Counted from the first letter of the stretch, positions 36,001-44,790 are shown. The stretch is 64,000 nt of DNA from Tellurirhabdus bombi (GCF_021484805.1 NZ_CP090557.1:3670001-3734000), one strand, 5' to 3'. Translations and numbers: made by a program. The notes: generated from the sequence alone by a model not told the origin.

Positions 36001-37612
36001 GACGCCCGGTGTGGGCCTGATTTCTCCGCCGCCTCACCACGATATCTATTCGATTGAGGATTTAGCGCAGCTTATTTTCGACTTGAAAAACGCCAACCGC
36101 GAAGCACGTATCAGCGTAAAACTGGTATCGGAAGCCGGGGTTGGAACCATTGCCGCCGGGGTTGCTAAGGCCCACGCCGATCACATCCTGATTTCGGGTC
36201 ATGACGGTGGAACGGGTGCTTCGCCGCTCAGCTCGATCCGTCACGCGGGTCTGCCTTGGGAACTTGGTTTGGCCGAAACGCACCAAACGCTGGTTCGGAA
36301 TAAACTGCGTGGCCGGGTTACCGTACAGGCCGACGGCCAGATGCGGACGGGTCGCGACCTGGCGATTGCCGCCCTGCTGGGTGCCGAAGAATTCGGGGTT
36401 GCTACGGCGGCTCTGGTATCGGTAGGCTGTATTATGATGCGGAAATGCCACCTGAACACCTGTCCGGTTGGCGTGGCGACTCAAAATAAAGAACTACGTG
36501 CGTTGTTTACCGGTAAGCCGGAGCACGTTGTCAATATGTTTACTTTCCTGGCAACGGAGTTACGCGAGATCATGGCCGAACTGGGCTTCCGTACCATCAA
36601 CGAAATGGTAGGACAAGCTCATTTGCTGGACATGCGCGATGACATTAAGCATTGGAAATACCAGGCGGTCGATCTGGCGCCGATTCTGTACAAAGAGCCA
36701 GTTAACCTGGATGTAGCTTTGTACAAGCAGGAAGACCAAGATCACGGTGTGGCCAGCATTCTGGACTGGCGCTTGCTGGAAACGGCAAAACCAGCCCTTG
36801 ACAGCGGCGAATCCGTTTATGCCGAATACCCGATTGTCAACCTAAACCGGGCTACCGGAACGATGCTCTCCAACGAAATCTCGAAGGTTTACGGAGGCAA
36901 AGGCTTACCCGAAAGCACCATTCACTACAAATTCCACGGTACGGCTGGGCAAAGCTTCGGTGCGTTCAACACCCGCGGTATTAAACTGGAACTGGAAGGC
37001 GATGCCAATGACTACTTTGGAAAAGGACTTTGCGGCGCTCAGCTAATCGTTTATCCCGATCGTACGGCCCAGTTCAAACCCGAAGAAAACAGCATTGTCG
37101 GTAACGTTTCGTTCTACGGCGCAACTTCCGGTGAGGCATATATCCGGGGAATGGCTGGCGAGCGGTTCTGCGTTCGTAATTCAGGTGCAAAGGTGGTTGT
37201 CGAAGGCATTGGCGACCACGGTCTGGAATACATGACAGGCGGTCTGGCGATCATTCTGGGTGCCGTGGGCCGAAACTTCGGCGCGGGTATGTCGGGTGGC
37301 GTCGCTTACGTTTGGGACAAAGACGGTGATTTCGCCTCAAAAGTGAATGGCGAAATGGTATCGCTGGAAGGCCTGAACGACGAAGATATGACCATCGTCC
37401 GCGAATACGTTGATAAACATTTCCAATACACCACCAGCAATGTTGCGTTGAACCTGATTCAGGATTGGGACAACTTGATTGGCCAGTTCGTGAAGGTGCT
37501 ACCGAACGATTTCCGGAAGGCGCTGGCCGGACGGGGTATTTCGCTCGCCGAGCAAATCCGCGACAAAAGTGTGGTTTATCAGGACATTGTTGTTGATGTG
37601 GCTGGCCAATAA
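33038..37612 (+). CDS. gltB: Glutamate synthase large subunit
   Basis: 1524 residues, full length. The class II glutamine amidotransferase domain is exposed by removal of the propeptide before Cys21 (HDACGIGFVAHIKGR), with GVVHSRFSTNTFPSW and AHNGEINTVKGN. The central and FMN-binding domains follow (SEAGVGTIAAGVAKAHADHI, GHDGGTGASPLSSI). The [3Fe-4S] Cys cluster is in GCIMMRKCHLNTCPVGVATQ and the C-terminal GXGXG beta-helix domain ends the protein. It transfers the amide of glutamine to 2-oxoglutarate. The ATG at 33038 gives the expected short propeptide. gltD follows after 70 bp. Confidence 0.97.
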   Translation: MSATDVPQLGLYRSEFEHDACGIGFVAHIKGRKSHQIIKDALTMLTRMDHRGAVGYETNTGDGAGILIQIPHELFVDECRKLGFSLPAAGEYGVGMMFMPKDDRLRKDCRDILNRSIKKLNLDLLGYRVVPVDSTDLGNGSRSVEPVMEQVFIRKPESISTDEFERKLYIIRNYSTRIINETVAGVNNDFYYSSLSSRVITYKGQLTTMQLREYYPDLSREELVSAIGVVHSRFSTNTFPSWRLAQPFRYIAHNGEINTVKGNVNWMKTAEAMLESEVFTQEELDMLKPICIPNQSDSANLDNAIELLVLAGRSLPHAMMMLVPEAWDGNDQMDPVRQAFYEYHAAIIEPWDGPASISFTDGRIVGATLDRNGLRPSRYWVTEDDVVIMASEAGVNDVDPAKVVKKGRLQPGRMFVVDMEQGRIISDEELKADICSRQPYQQWLDENKIKISELPKPARTFSHMGLQDITRRQQAFGFTSEDLRMILGPMAETGLEALGSMGTDAPLAVLSDQSQHLANYFKQLFAQVTNPPIDSIRERAIMSLISFVGASGNLLSETPLHCRQIELSQPVLTIEEFDKLRFVDKNHFQAKTINAYFRADHGGKGLERALDRICRYAEDAIEDGFEIIILSDRAIDSDHAPVPSLLATSAVHHYLIRRGLRGQVGILVEAGDVWETHHYATLIGYGASGINPYMAFETITAMKERGLIQADYSIEKLHQNYIKAVNKELLKIFSKMGISTLQSYQGAMIFECLGLNKEVVDKYFTGTISRIGGMGLEQMGHEILIRHQQAFPEKALGAPRLEVGGVYQWKQRGEAHTFNPDTIHLLQQATRKNDYTVYKKYAKLIDEQTTKALTLRGLMKFKKGNPVPIEEVEPIESIFKRFATGAMSFGSISWEAHTTLAIAMNRIGGKSNSGEGGEDELRYTPQANGDSLNSAIKQVASGRFGVTSHYLSNAVELQIKMAQGAKPGEGGQLPGHKVDDWIGRTRHSTPGVGLISPPPHHDIYSIEDLAQLIFDLKNANREARISVKLVSEAGVGTIAAGVAKAHADHILISGHDGGTGASPLSSIRHAGLPWELGLAETHQTLVRNKLRGRVTVQADGQMRTGRDLAIAALLGAEEFGVATAALVSVGCIMMRKCHLNTCPVGVATQNKELRALFTGKPEHVVNMFTFLATELREIMAELGFRTINEMVGQAHLLDMRDDIKHWKYQAVDLAPILYKEPVNLDVALYKQEDQDHGVASILDWRLLETAKPALDSGESVYAEYPIVNLNRATGTMLSNEISKVYGGKGLPESTIHYKFHGTAGQSFGAFNTRGIKLELEGDANDYFGKGLCGAQLIVYPDRTAQFKPEENSIVGNVSFYGATSGEAYIRGMAGERFCVRNSGAKVVVEGIGDHGLEYMTGGLAIILGAVGRNFGAGMSGGVAYVWDKDGDFASKVNGEMVSLEGLNDEDMTIVREYVDKHFQYTTSNVALNLIQDWDNLIGQFVKVLPNDFRKALAGRGISLAEQIRDKSVVYQDIVVDVAGQ

Positions 37613-37682
37613 GGGCCAGCAGGCAAGCCATTGCTGTAAGTAGGTTGGTAGAAGTTTTGACAAAGTCTATTCATTTACATTC

Positions 37683-39170
37683 ATGGGAAAACCCACTGGA
37701 TTTTTAGAATTCACCCGCGAATTGCCCAAAAAACGGGCGACGCAGGAGCGTGTTCACGATTATAAAGAAATCGAGTTGCCTCACTCGGAGGCCGATTCAC
37801 AAAAGCAGGCGGCTCGTTGCATGGACTGCGGGATTCCGTTTTGTCACAATGGTTGTCCACTGGGCAATATCATTCCGGAGTTTAATGACGCGGTTTACGA
37901 ACAGAATTGGGAGTATGCCTACGAAATTCTGGCTTCGACCAATAACTTCCCGGAATTTACGGGCCGTATCTGCCCGGCTCCCTGCGAATCTTCGTGTGTG
38001 CTCGGGATAAACAAGCCGCCGGTTGCCATTGAGTTTATCGAGAAGTCCATTATTGAAGCCGCGTTCGCCCGGGGTCAGGTTCAGCCAAATCGTCCCCTGA
38101 AACAGACGGGCAAAAAAGTAGCGGTTGTCGGCTCCGGTCCTGCCGGATTGGCTGCCGCAGCGCAATTAAATAAAGCTGGACATACCGTAACCCTGTTTGA
38201 GCGCGCCGACCTGATCGGGGGCTTGTTGCGATACGGTATTCCTGACTTCAAACTGGAGAAATGGGTGATCGACCGTCGGTTAGCGGTTATGGAAGCGGAA
38301 GGCATTGTTTTTAAAACCAACACAAATGTGGGGGTTGATATAAAAGCTGAAGCGTTGCTGGAAGAATTTGATTTGGTGCTACTAACGGGTGGTTCCACAG
38401 TCCCCCGCGATCTGCCTATTCCGGGTCGGGAACTAAAAGGGGTTCATTTTGCGATGGAGTTTTTGAGCCAGCAAAACAAACGCGTTGCCGAGCGTCCGGT
38501 TGAAGCAGACCACCAGGGCGCTAAATACGCGAACGGTGAGCTACTGGCGACGGACAAAAACGTGGTGGTTATTGGCGGTGGTGACACCGGCTCCGACTGC
38601 GTAGGAACGTCCAATCGCCACGGTGCGAAATCGGTTACCCAGATCGAGCTCCTGACCAAGCCACCGTACGAACGCGCGGAAAGCACCCCTTGGCCAAACT
38701 GGCCGATGATGCTCCGCACCTCTACCTCGCACGAGGAAGGTTGCGAGCGGAAATGGTCGATTAATACCAAAGCCTTTATCGGCGATGAAAACGGCAATCT
38801 AACTGCTCTCCGTCTTGTAGATTTGGATTGGAAAAATGAAAATGGCCGGATGCAGATGGTCGAAGTGCCGGGCTCCGAACGCGATATTCCGTGTGAATTG
38901 GCGCTGCTGGCGGCTGGTTTTCTCTACCCACAACGCAACGGCCTGCTTACCGATTTAGGCGTCGAGGTTGACGAACGTGGCAACGTGAAATCGTCGAATT
39001 ACCAAACGAATATTCCGAAGGTTTTTGCGGCAGGTGATATGCGCCGTGGTCAATCGCTGGTGGTTTGGGCCATCTCGGAAGGACGCGAAGCAGCCCGCGC
39101 TGCCGATCAATACCTGATGGGTGAAAGCCAACTCGAAGCCAAAGCCCGTTCGTTTTTTGCTACAGTTTAA
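37683..39170 (+). CDS. gltD: Glutamate synthase small subunit
   Basis: 495 residues. The N-terminal Fe-S domain shows RCMDCGIPFCHNGCPLGNIIPEF and GRICPAPCESSC. The FAD loop VAVVGSGPAGLAAAAQL (about residue 141) and the NADPH loop VVVIGGGDTGSDC (about residue 296) are intact, and the C-terminal FAD contact is in KVFAAGDMRRGQSLVVWAI. It delivers electrons from NAD(P)H to GltB. It is the distal gene of the gltBD operon and is closed by a strong terminator. It lies next to the nitrate genes, whose product ammonium it would help assimilate. Confidence 0.97.
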   Translation: MGKPTGFLEFTRELPKKRATQERVHDYKEIELPHSEADSQKQAARCMDCGIPFCHNGCPLGNIIPEFNDAVYEQNWEYAYEILASTNNFPEFTGRICPAPCESSCVLGINKPPVAIEFIEKSIIEAAFARGQVQPNRPLKQTGKKVAVVGSGPAGLAAAAQLNKAGHTVTLFERADLIGGLLRYGIPDFKLEKWVIDRRLAVMEAEGIVFKTNTNVGVDIKAEALLEEFDLVLLTGGSTVPRDLPIPGRELKGVHFAMEFLSQQNKRVAERPVEADHQGAKYANGELLATDKNVVVIGGGDTGSDCVGTSNRHGAKSVTQIELLTKPPYERAESTPWPNWPMMLRTSTSHEEGCERKWSINTKAFIGDENGNLTALRLVDLDWKNENGRMQMVEVPGSERDIPCELALLAAGFLYPQRNGLLTDLGVEVDERGNVKSSNYQTNIPKVFAAGDMRRGQSLVVWAISEGREAARAADQYLMGESQLEAKARSFFATV

Positions 39171-39188
39171 AAGATACGGTGTTCTATA

Positions 39189-39219
39189 AAAAGCCCGCTA
39201 GTCATGCTAGCGGGCTTTT
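39189..39219. terminator. Terminator after gltD, shared with the nitrate operon end
   Basis: A perfect 13-bp stem (39189-39201 with 39207-39219) with A-rich left and T-rich right flank. It can close gltBD (+) and the convergent leftward nitrate operon. Confidence 0.85.
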
Positions 39220-39241
39220 CTTTGTTAACTGCATTCCTATT

Positions 39242-39712
39242 TTAAGCTATTCCAAATTCTTGCAGCGCCCGCGGGAAGTTTCGCCCTTCATGCCCCGATC
39301 GACTCAACTTGACCAAGGCAAAGCGCTGTAGAACATCGAGGCGAATCCACTGCACCAGCGTCAAAGACGCGCAGTTCCACTCGGCGGCTTTTTGCTGCAC
39401 TTCCGCTGGCACCTCGTTTAACGCTTCCCAAGCCGCGTCTACCGGCGGTAGTGTACTGGCTTCGTGAAAGCACCGTTTCAAGACCATATTCTGAAGAAAA
39501 TAGCGGTAATGTTCCCTTTCATCGGCGGTAAAACACGGGTGGACAGCCAGTTCTTTTTTCTCCGTGACGCTCAATTTTACCCATTCGGGTAATTTTAGCT
39601 TGATCCCACAGGTGTCCAACTTATACCGCACCACCATTGGAATGCAGCGCAGTGAGTCAACAAAATCATTTTCGAACCGGAAATAAACAACATCGATCGC
39701 TTGCGGTGTCAT
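39242..39712 (-). CDS. Nitrate-reductase-associated protein
   Basis: 156 residues. The block VYFRFENDFVDSLRCIPMVVRYKLDTCGIKL, then LPEWVKLSVTEKKEL, matches the small family found next to assimilatory nitrate reductases in cyanobacteria and others (nitrate-reductase-associated protein). Its biochemical role is unknown; maturation or stability of the reductase is a common guess. It is the last gene of the leftward nitrate operon, nine bases after the rubredoxin-tailed gene, so it should be translated from the same mRNA. Confidence 0.88.
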   Translation of the reverse strand: MTPQAIDVVYFRFENDFVDSLRCIPMVVRYKLDTCGIKLKLPEWVKLSVTEKKELAVHPCFTADEREHYRYFLQNMVLKRCFHEASTLPPVDAAWEALNEVPAEVQQKAAEWNCASLTLVQWIRLDVLQRFALVKLSRSGHEGRNFPRALQEFGIA

Positions 39713-39721
39713 ATAAAAGTC

Positions 39722-41197
39722 TTAAATAGAGTGGCTTGTATCCAACTGAATGTCTACCATTTCGGTTTTGGGCGCTTCGCAGGTAGCGCAGGTATAATCG
39801 CTGGGTAAGGCGTCAAAGCTAGTCTCCGGTGCTATTCCCCGCTGCGCATCGCCATACTGAGCATCGTACACTGTAAAGCAGTGTGGGCATTGCTGCACCA
39901 CAGGAAGAGGCGCCGGCGTAAGCTCTATTTTTGGGGCCTCCAAACCGTCCACGGCCATGCCTTCTAAAGAGCGCCGGGCGCTGAATTTCCGGCATAAACG
40001 CTCAATTTGGTTCGGCAAGTGATACCGCAAAAGCCCTTTTTCAAATAGGAAATATGTCCGGCTATTAGGGTTGAAATTTTCGGTAAAGTACAAGTCATAA
40101 ACACTGAAAATCGCCAGTCGGCCAATTCGGAGCAACGGCCGTTTTCGCACCAGAACCGAGCCAAACACTTCCGATTTAGCCCGTGTCTGTACCCCAAAGC
40201 AAAGCCCGAACGTTCGCGTATCGTTTTTCTCAAACAAGCGAACCACGTAGTTTTTGAGCGCCGTACCTTCGTCGGTATGGTCTTCCGTTTGCCAGGCTAA
40301 TTCGTTGGCTGCGTGGCGCACGTTGATGTTGTGCTTCCCCAGCACATACGACCAGGCAGCCCGGTCCTTTTCTTCAATCCCTTTAATAATGAGCGACTTC
40401 CACGGAGTTACGCAAATTTCACCGATCCGTGTTTTTAAACACAACGCGCACAGGTCCAGCAAAAAAGCAATGGAAAACTGCTCATCACGCCGATAAAGCC
40501 CCAGCCAGGAGCGCTGTCCGTAGCGGTTAAACCCCTCGTAATAGGGCAACGAAAATTCGGGCAATTCAACGTCTTGTAGGGCCGGTTGGGTCACGAAATG
40601 CTGCTCGGCATTGACAAGGCGGTATAGCTTGTCCTCCTCAATATTTTCGTCTTCTTTAGCCATTTTCAACATGCGCTCTTCAACCGCTTTGGCCAGTCGA
40701 CCGATGTCGTTGGTATAAATTAAATCCCGCCAGCGAAAAACGGCATTGCTTTGCTTCGGACGAACGTACAAATACCAGAAATGCGGCTCTGGGGAAGCAA
40801 TAAAATTAAGATTACTGGTAAAAAAAGGCGTAAAACTTTGCGCCGAATCCGACAGGTTCACTTTCAAACGCGGCTGGTAATCAAACTGATCCAGCACTGT
40901 ATGGTATTCGCTTTCCCGTAGCCAAGCACCCGAGCGGAAGACCTCTTCGCCGCAATAAGAGCTAATGATGTTGGGGTAATAATCCGTGGCCATTTCGTAG
41001 TGAATGGGCAGACTTTTCAGGCTTTTTTCCAGCAGTCGCATGTCTTCGTAATGCACCGTCATCAGCAACTGTTGGCGCGAGCCAAAACGCACCTGCCGAA
41101 CCCGGGCTTCGTAAGCCATCGTCAACAAGCGCTGCAAGGTTCCGGGCGAAAGAATCCCCGCGGGGAAGTTGACTTTCAGGTTATAATAATCACGCAT
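39722..41197 (-). CDS. Degenerate siroheme nitrite/sulfite-reductase-like protein with C-terminal rubredoxin
   Basis: 491 residues. Two ferredoxin-like half-domains of the nitrite/sulfite reductase type are visible: NLKVNFPAGILSPGTLQRLL at the start and SIAFLLDLCALCLKTRIGEICVTPWKSLIIKGI (about residues 245-275). The positions where siroheme enzymes carry C-x5-C and S-G-C-x3-C read SSYCGEEVFRSG (about residue 80) and NLSDSAQSFTPF (about residue 115), so three of four cluster Cys seem lost. The C-terminus is a rubredoxin: CPHC (about 438) and CATC (about 467). I infer an electron-transfer or assembly partner of the nitrate reductase, not an active reductase. The ATG at 41197 avoids overlap with the gene upstream. 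Confidence 0.78.
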   Translation of the reverse strand: MRDYYNLKVNFPAGILSPGTLQRLLTMAYEARVRQVRFGSRQQLLMTVHYEDMRLLEKSLKSLPIHYEMATDYYPNIISSYCGEEVFRSGAWLRESEYHTVLDQFDYQPRLKVNLSDSAQSFTPFFTSNLNFIASPEPHFWYLYVRPKQSNAVFRWRDLIYTNDIGRLAKAVEERMLKMAKEDENIEEDKLYRLVNAEQHFVTQPALQDVELPEFSLPYYEGFNRYGQRSWLGLYRRDEQFSIAFLLDLCALCLKTRIGEICVTPWKSLIIKGIEEKDRAAWSYVLGKHNINVRHAANELAWQTEDHTDEGTALKNYVVRLFEKNDTRTFGLCFGVQTRAKSEVFGSVLVRKRPLLRIGRLAIFSVYDLYFTENFNPNSRTYFLFEKGLLRYHLPNQIERLCRKFSARRSLEGMAVDGLEAPKIELTPAPLPVVQQCPHCFTVYDAQYGDAQRGIAPETSFDALPSDYTCATCEAPKTEMVDIQLDTSHSI

Positions 41198-41237
41198 AGT
41201 TTTCAGAGACGAACTTGTAAAAAGTGAAAGTGAACGA

Positions 41238-44200
41238 TCAGGAGACAACACCCAGCTCACTCTTTCGCTCTTTCTGGATTTCACTCATTTTTTCCAGGAT
41301 ACTTCGTACTTCCGGGCGGCAGGAACCGCAGCCGGTTCCCGCCCCTGTCTTCTGGCAAAGCGCCTGAAAATCAGTGCATCCTTCCTGAATTACTTTCTCC
41401 AGGTTACCCTGTCCCACCGTATTGCAGGAACAAACCAGCTTGCCTTCCACAGCCTCTACCTTTTGACTGCTCCTGAGCAATTGCAGCCGTTTTTCGGATA
41501 GTTCGATGCCGTTGGCAATCAGGTTGCGAAACTCCTGAAACTCGTTTTTATCTCCGACTAGAATCGCGCCGACGAGTTTGTCCCGGTGCACGATGCATTT
41601 TTTGTAATAACGCTTCGATTTGTCGAGGAAAATGATTTCCTCGTAATCGCTTTTGTCCGGCATTCCGGTCACATCGGGCACTTCGGCCATGCCAATGCTG
41701 CACAAATGCAGCCCCTCCATTTTCAGAATGTTCATGGAAACGCTTCCCTGGTAAGGCTGGGAAACATCACCGGCTATAAACCGGGCGGCGACCTCGGCCT
41801 GCTGCTCGGCGGCCAACGTGATCCCCCACATTTGGCCGCGCCACTGCGCCAACTCTCCTACCGCAAAAATGGCTGGGTCGGAGGTTTGCAGGTAATCGTT
41901 AACGACCACGCCCCGGCTGCATTCCAGCCCGGCAGTTTGGGCTAACTCCGTATTGGGAGCGGTGCCAATGGCCATAACGACCACCTGGCAGTCGAGCTTA
42001 CGGCCCGACTTCAACTGAATGCCTTCCAGCTGCTTTACGCCTTTGAAGGTTTGCACTTCTTCGTTAAAGTACACTTCAATTCCCCGTTCTATTAATTCGA
42101 GATACAACAACTCACTGGCCAGCGGATCGAGTTGCCGTTCCATAAAACGCCCCGAGCGCTGCACAACCGATACCCGCACGCCCATCTGCCGGAGCGAAGC
42201 GGCTAACTCGAGGCCCAGCAAGCCTCCGCCAACGATAACAGCATGGGGTGCTTTCTGCGACAGAAAAGGAAGCAACGAATCGGCGTCAAGCCGCGACCGC
42301 ATGTTAAAAATACCTGCCAGCGGAGGTACGCCCTTCGGCATAAACGCCCGGCTTCCCATCCCCAAAATTAGCTTGTCATACACATGCTCCACCCCATTGC
42401 TATCAACCACGACTTTCGCTTTTCGGTCGATGTGGGCGATACTTACACCTTTGTGAACCAGAATATTGGCTTCTTCAAACTGATCTTCCCGCAACTTGAC
42501 CAACTGCTCCCAGGTTTGCGCCCCGCTGATGTAGTCGGGCAGAAGAACGCGGTTGTAGAACGGATAGATTTCCCGGGAGAACACGTGGATTTCGTCCCGC
42601 TCATTCAACTGGCGGTAGGCGTTGATAAAGCCCAAACCCGCCGAACCGGCTCCGATGATGATGATTTTTTCCGCGGGTTTTAGGTAAGGTTGTACGTCAA
42701 TAGCCGAGAATTTAAAATCCGGTTCTTTGGAACGCGGGTCCACCAACGCATGGGTCAGGTTATTGGCTCGGTTGAGGTTACTCTCTAGTTGCTTTCCCCA
42801 GTGCATTGGTAAAAAACAAAGTCCCGATCTCACCTCTTCGGTTACCTGCGCCTTTACCCGCACCACGCCCCGGCGGCCCCGCACCTCCACCAACTGCCCA
42901 TCCTGAATGTGCCGCACTTTGGCATCGGTTGGGTGAATTTGCAAGAACGGCTGCGGAATGTGCTGCGTCAGTTTAGCCACCCGACCCGTTTTAGTTCGCG
43001 TATGCCATTGGTCCCGAATCCGCCCGGTCGTCAGTACTAGCGGGAAATCGCTATCCGTTGGCTCTGAGGCATTTTCGTCAGGGACAGCGTGGATTTGTGC
43101 GCGTCCGTTGGGCGTAAAAAACTTTTTATCCGTGAACAACCGCTTCATCCCCAATTCTTCTCCCCCACCGGAAGCCGGGAAAGGCCACTGCACGGTACGT
43201 TTTTGCCGAAGTAACTCATAACTCACTCCCGTTACGTCGATGTTGGTTCCTGCCGTGATTTGGGTATATTCCTGATACACCTCGGCGCTACTCGTATAGT
43301 TGAACGCTTCCTGGTAGCCCATTTTTTGGGCAAAACGCCAGATGATTTCGGCATCGGGCAAGGCTTCACCGGGCGCATCCAGTATTTTGGGCAGGTAGGA
43401 AATCCGGCGCTCCGCGTTGGTCATGGTGCCTTCTTTTTCTAGCCAACCGGCGGCGGGTAACACTACATCGGCAAATTGCACCGTGTCGGCCCGGTTCGAA
43501 ATATCCTGCACGACCACGAAACGCGCCTTCTTTAAAGCCGCTTCCGCCGCGTTCAAATCGGGCATACTCACTAGCGGATTTGTATTAATGATCCAGATGG
43601 CCTTCAAACGATCATCGGCCAAGGCTTCAAACATTTCCGTGGCGGTGAGGCCGGCTTTGGCCCCAATCTTGACGGGGCTTTTCCAGAACGCTTCGACTTC
43701 GGCCCGGTGCGCGGCGTTGGTCAGTTCGCGGTGGGCCGGTAAACTATTCGCCAGCCCGCCCACTTCCCGCCCGCCCATGGCATTGGGTTGCCCCGTCAGC
43801 GAAAAAGGTCCGTTACCCGGTTTGCCGATCCGACCTGTAATCAGGTGTAAATTAATGAGAGACAGGTTTTTATTTACCCCGACAACCGACTGATTCAGGC
43901 CCATCGTCCAGAGTGACAAAAACCCTTTGGAAGCCCCAATCCACCGAGCAGCCTGCTGAATCGCTGCCGGATCGACCCCGCACAAGTCTGCCGACTCCTC
44001 CAGCGTGCGTTGGAAAACCTGCTCCCGATACGCCGAAAACCCGTCGGCATGATTCGTAATAAATTCCTCATCGATAGCGCCCTGTTCGATCAGTAGCCGA
44101 CCAATGGCGTTGTTCAGCACGATGTCCGTTCCGGGGCGAATGGGCAAATGCAGGTCTGCCGAACGGGCCGAATCGGTCTGGCGTGGATCAACGCAGATGA

Positions 44201-44786
44201 TTTTGACGTGAGGATTTGCCGCTTTGTGCGCTTCAATGCGCCGCCAGAGGATCGGGTGACACCAGGCCGGATTGGCCCCCTGCACGTAAAACACGTCCGC
44301 TTCTTCAATATCGTCGTAACAAACCGGCACTGAATCTTCACCCAACGATAATTTATAGCCCACCACCGCCGAACTCATGCACAGCCGGGAATTGGTATCG
44401 ATATTATTTGAGCCAATAAATCCCTTAATCAGCTTGTTAACCAGGTAATATTCTTCCGTCAGGCATTGTCCCGAAACGTAAAACGCCACCGAATCAGGGC
44501 CGTATTTTTGAATCAGCGTCCGAAAAACGGCGGCTGTCCGTTCCAGGGCTGCATCCCAACTCACCCGTTGCATGGGCATCGAGCGACCAAAACGCATCTG
44601 CGGATAAAGCAGGCGGTCCGAACCATCCATGACTGTGTAGTGCAGATTCATGCCTTTCGAACAAAGCATTCCCCGATTAGACGGATGTTGCTTGTCGCCT
44701 TCGACGCGCAGTTGGCCGTTCTGCTCCTGCTTGACCACTATTCCGCAACCAACTCCACAATAGCAACAGGTCGTTTGATGAGCCAT
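41238..44786 (-). CDS. nasC: Assimilatory nitrate reductase fused to FAD/NAD reductase and BFD-type [2Fe-2S] domain
   Basis: 1182 residues. Residues 1-700 are a molybdopterin oxidoreductase: C7-x2-C10-x3-C14-x27-C42 for the [4Fe-4S] cluster, NSRLCMSSAVVGYKLSLG near the Mo site, and the C-terminal dinucleotide-binding domain (TTGRIRDQWHTRTKTGR). From about residue 706 a NirB-like FAD/NAD(P) reductase follows (IIIIGAGSAGLGFINAY; VIVGGGLLGLELAASLRQ). Residues about 1115-1165 form a BFD-like [2Fe-2S] domain (CSCNTVGQGN, GAGTGCGSCRPEV). One chain could thus take electrons from NAD(P)H to nitrate. The final 16 residues are encoded by DNA resembling the end of a dispersed repeat. Four bases separate it from the transporter gene upstream. 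Confidence 0.9.
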   Translation of the reverse strand: MAHQTTCCYCGVGCGIVVKQEQNGQLRVEGDKQHPSNRGMLCSKGMNLHYTVMDGSDRLLYPQMRFGRSMPMQRVSWDAALERTAAVFRTLIQKYGPDSVAFYVSGQCLTEEYYLVNKLIKGFIGSNNIDTNSRLCMSSAVVGYKLSLGEDSVPVCYDDIEEADVFYVQGANPAWCHPILWRRIEAHKAANPHVKIICVDPRQTDSARSADLHLPIRPGTDIVLNNAIGRLLIEQGAIDEEFITNHADGFSAYREQVFQRTLEESADLCGVDPAAIQQAARWIGASKGFLSLWTMGLNQSVVGVNKNLSLINLHLITGRIGKPGNGPFSLTGQPNAMGGREVGGLANSLPAHRELTNAAHRAEVEAFWKSPVKIGAKAGLTATEMFEALADDRLKAIWIINTNPLVSMPDLNAAEAALKKARFVVVQDISNRADTVQFADVVLPAAGWLEKEGTMTNAERRISYLPKILDAPGEALPDAEIIWRFAQKMGYQEAFNYTSSAEVYQEYTQITAGTNIDVTGVSYELLRQKRTVQWPFPASGGGEELGMKRLFTDKKFFTPNGRAQIHAVPDENASEPTDSDFPLVLTTGRIRDQWHTRTKTGRVAKLTQHIPQPFLQIHPTDAKVRHIQDGQLVEVRGRRGVVRVKAQVTEEVRSGLCFLPMHWGKQLESNLNRANNLTHALVDPRSKEPDFKFSAIDVQPYLKPAEKIIIIGAGSAGLGFINAYRQLNERDEIHVFSREIYPFYNRVLLPDYISGAQTWEQLVKLREDQFEEANILVHKGVSIAHIDRKAKVVVDSNGVEHVYDKLILGMGSRAFMPKGVPPLAGIFNMRSRLDADSLLPFLSQKAPHAVIVGGGLLGLELAASLRQMGVRVSVVQRSGRFMERQLDPLASELLYLELIERGIEVYFNEEVQTFKGVKQLEGIQLKSGRKLDCQVVVMAIGTAPNTELAQTAGLECSRGVVVNDYLQTSDPAIFAVGELAQWRGQMWGITLAAEQQAEVAARFIAGDVSQPYQGSVSMNILKMEGLHLCSIGMAEVPDVTGMPDKSDYEEIIFLDKSKRYYKKCIVHRDKLVGAILVGDKNEFQEFRNLIANGIELSEKRLQLLRSSQKVEAVEGKLVCSCNTVGQGNLEKVIQEGCTDFQALCQKTGAGTGCGSCRPEVRSILEKMSEIQKERKSELGVVS
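41260..41289 (+). repeat. Right-end fragment of the dispersed repeat inside the nitrate reductase 3' end
   Basis: 30 bases matching 25 of 30 positions of repeat copy A (31401-31430): CTCTTTCGCTC and TTTCACTCATT are identical and equally spaced (19 bp). It encodes, on the minus strand, part of the last residues of the nitrate reductase. Confidence 0.55.
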
Positions 44787-44790
44787 AAGA

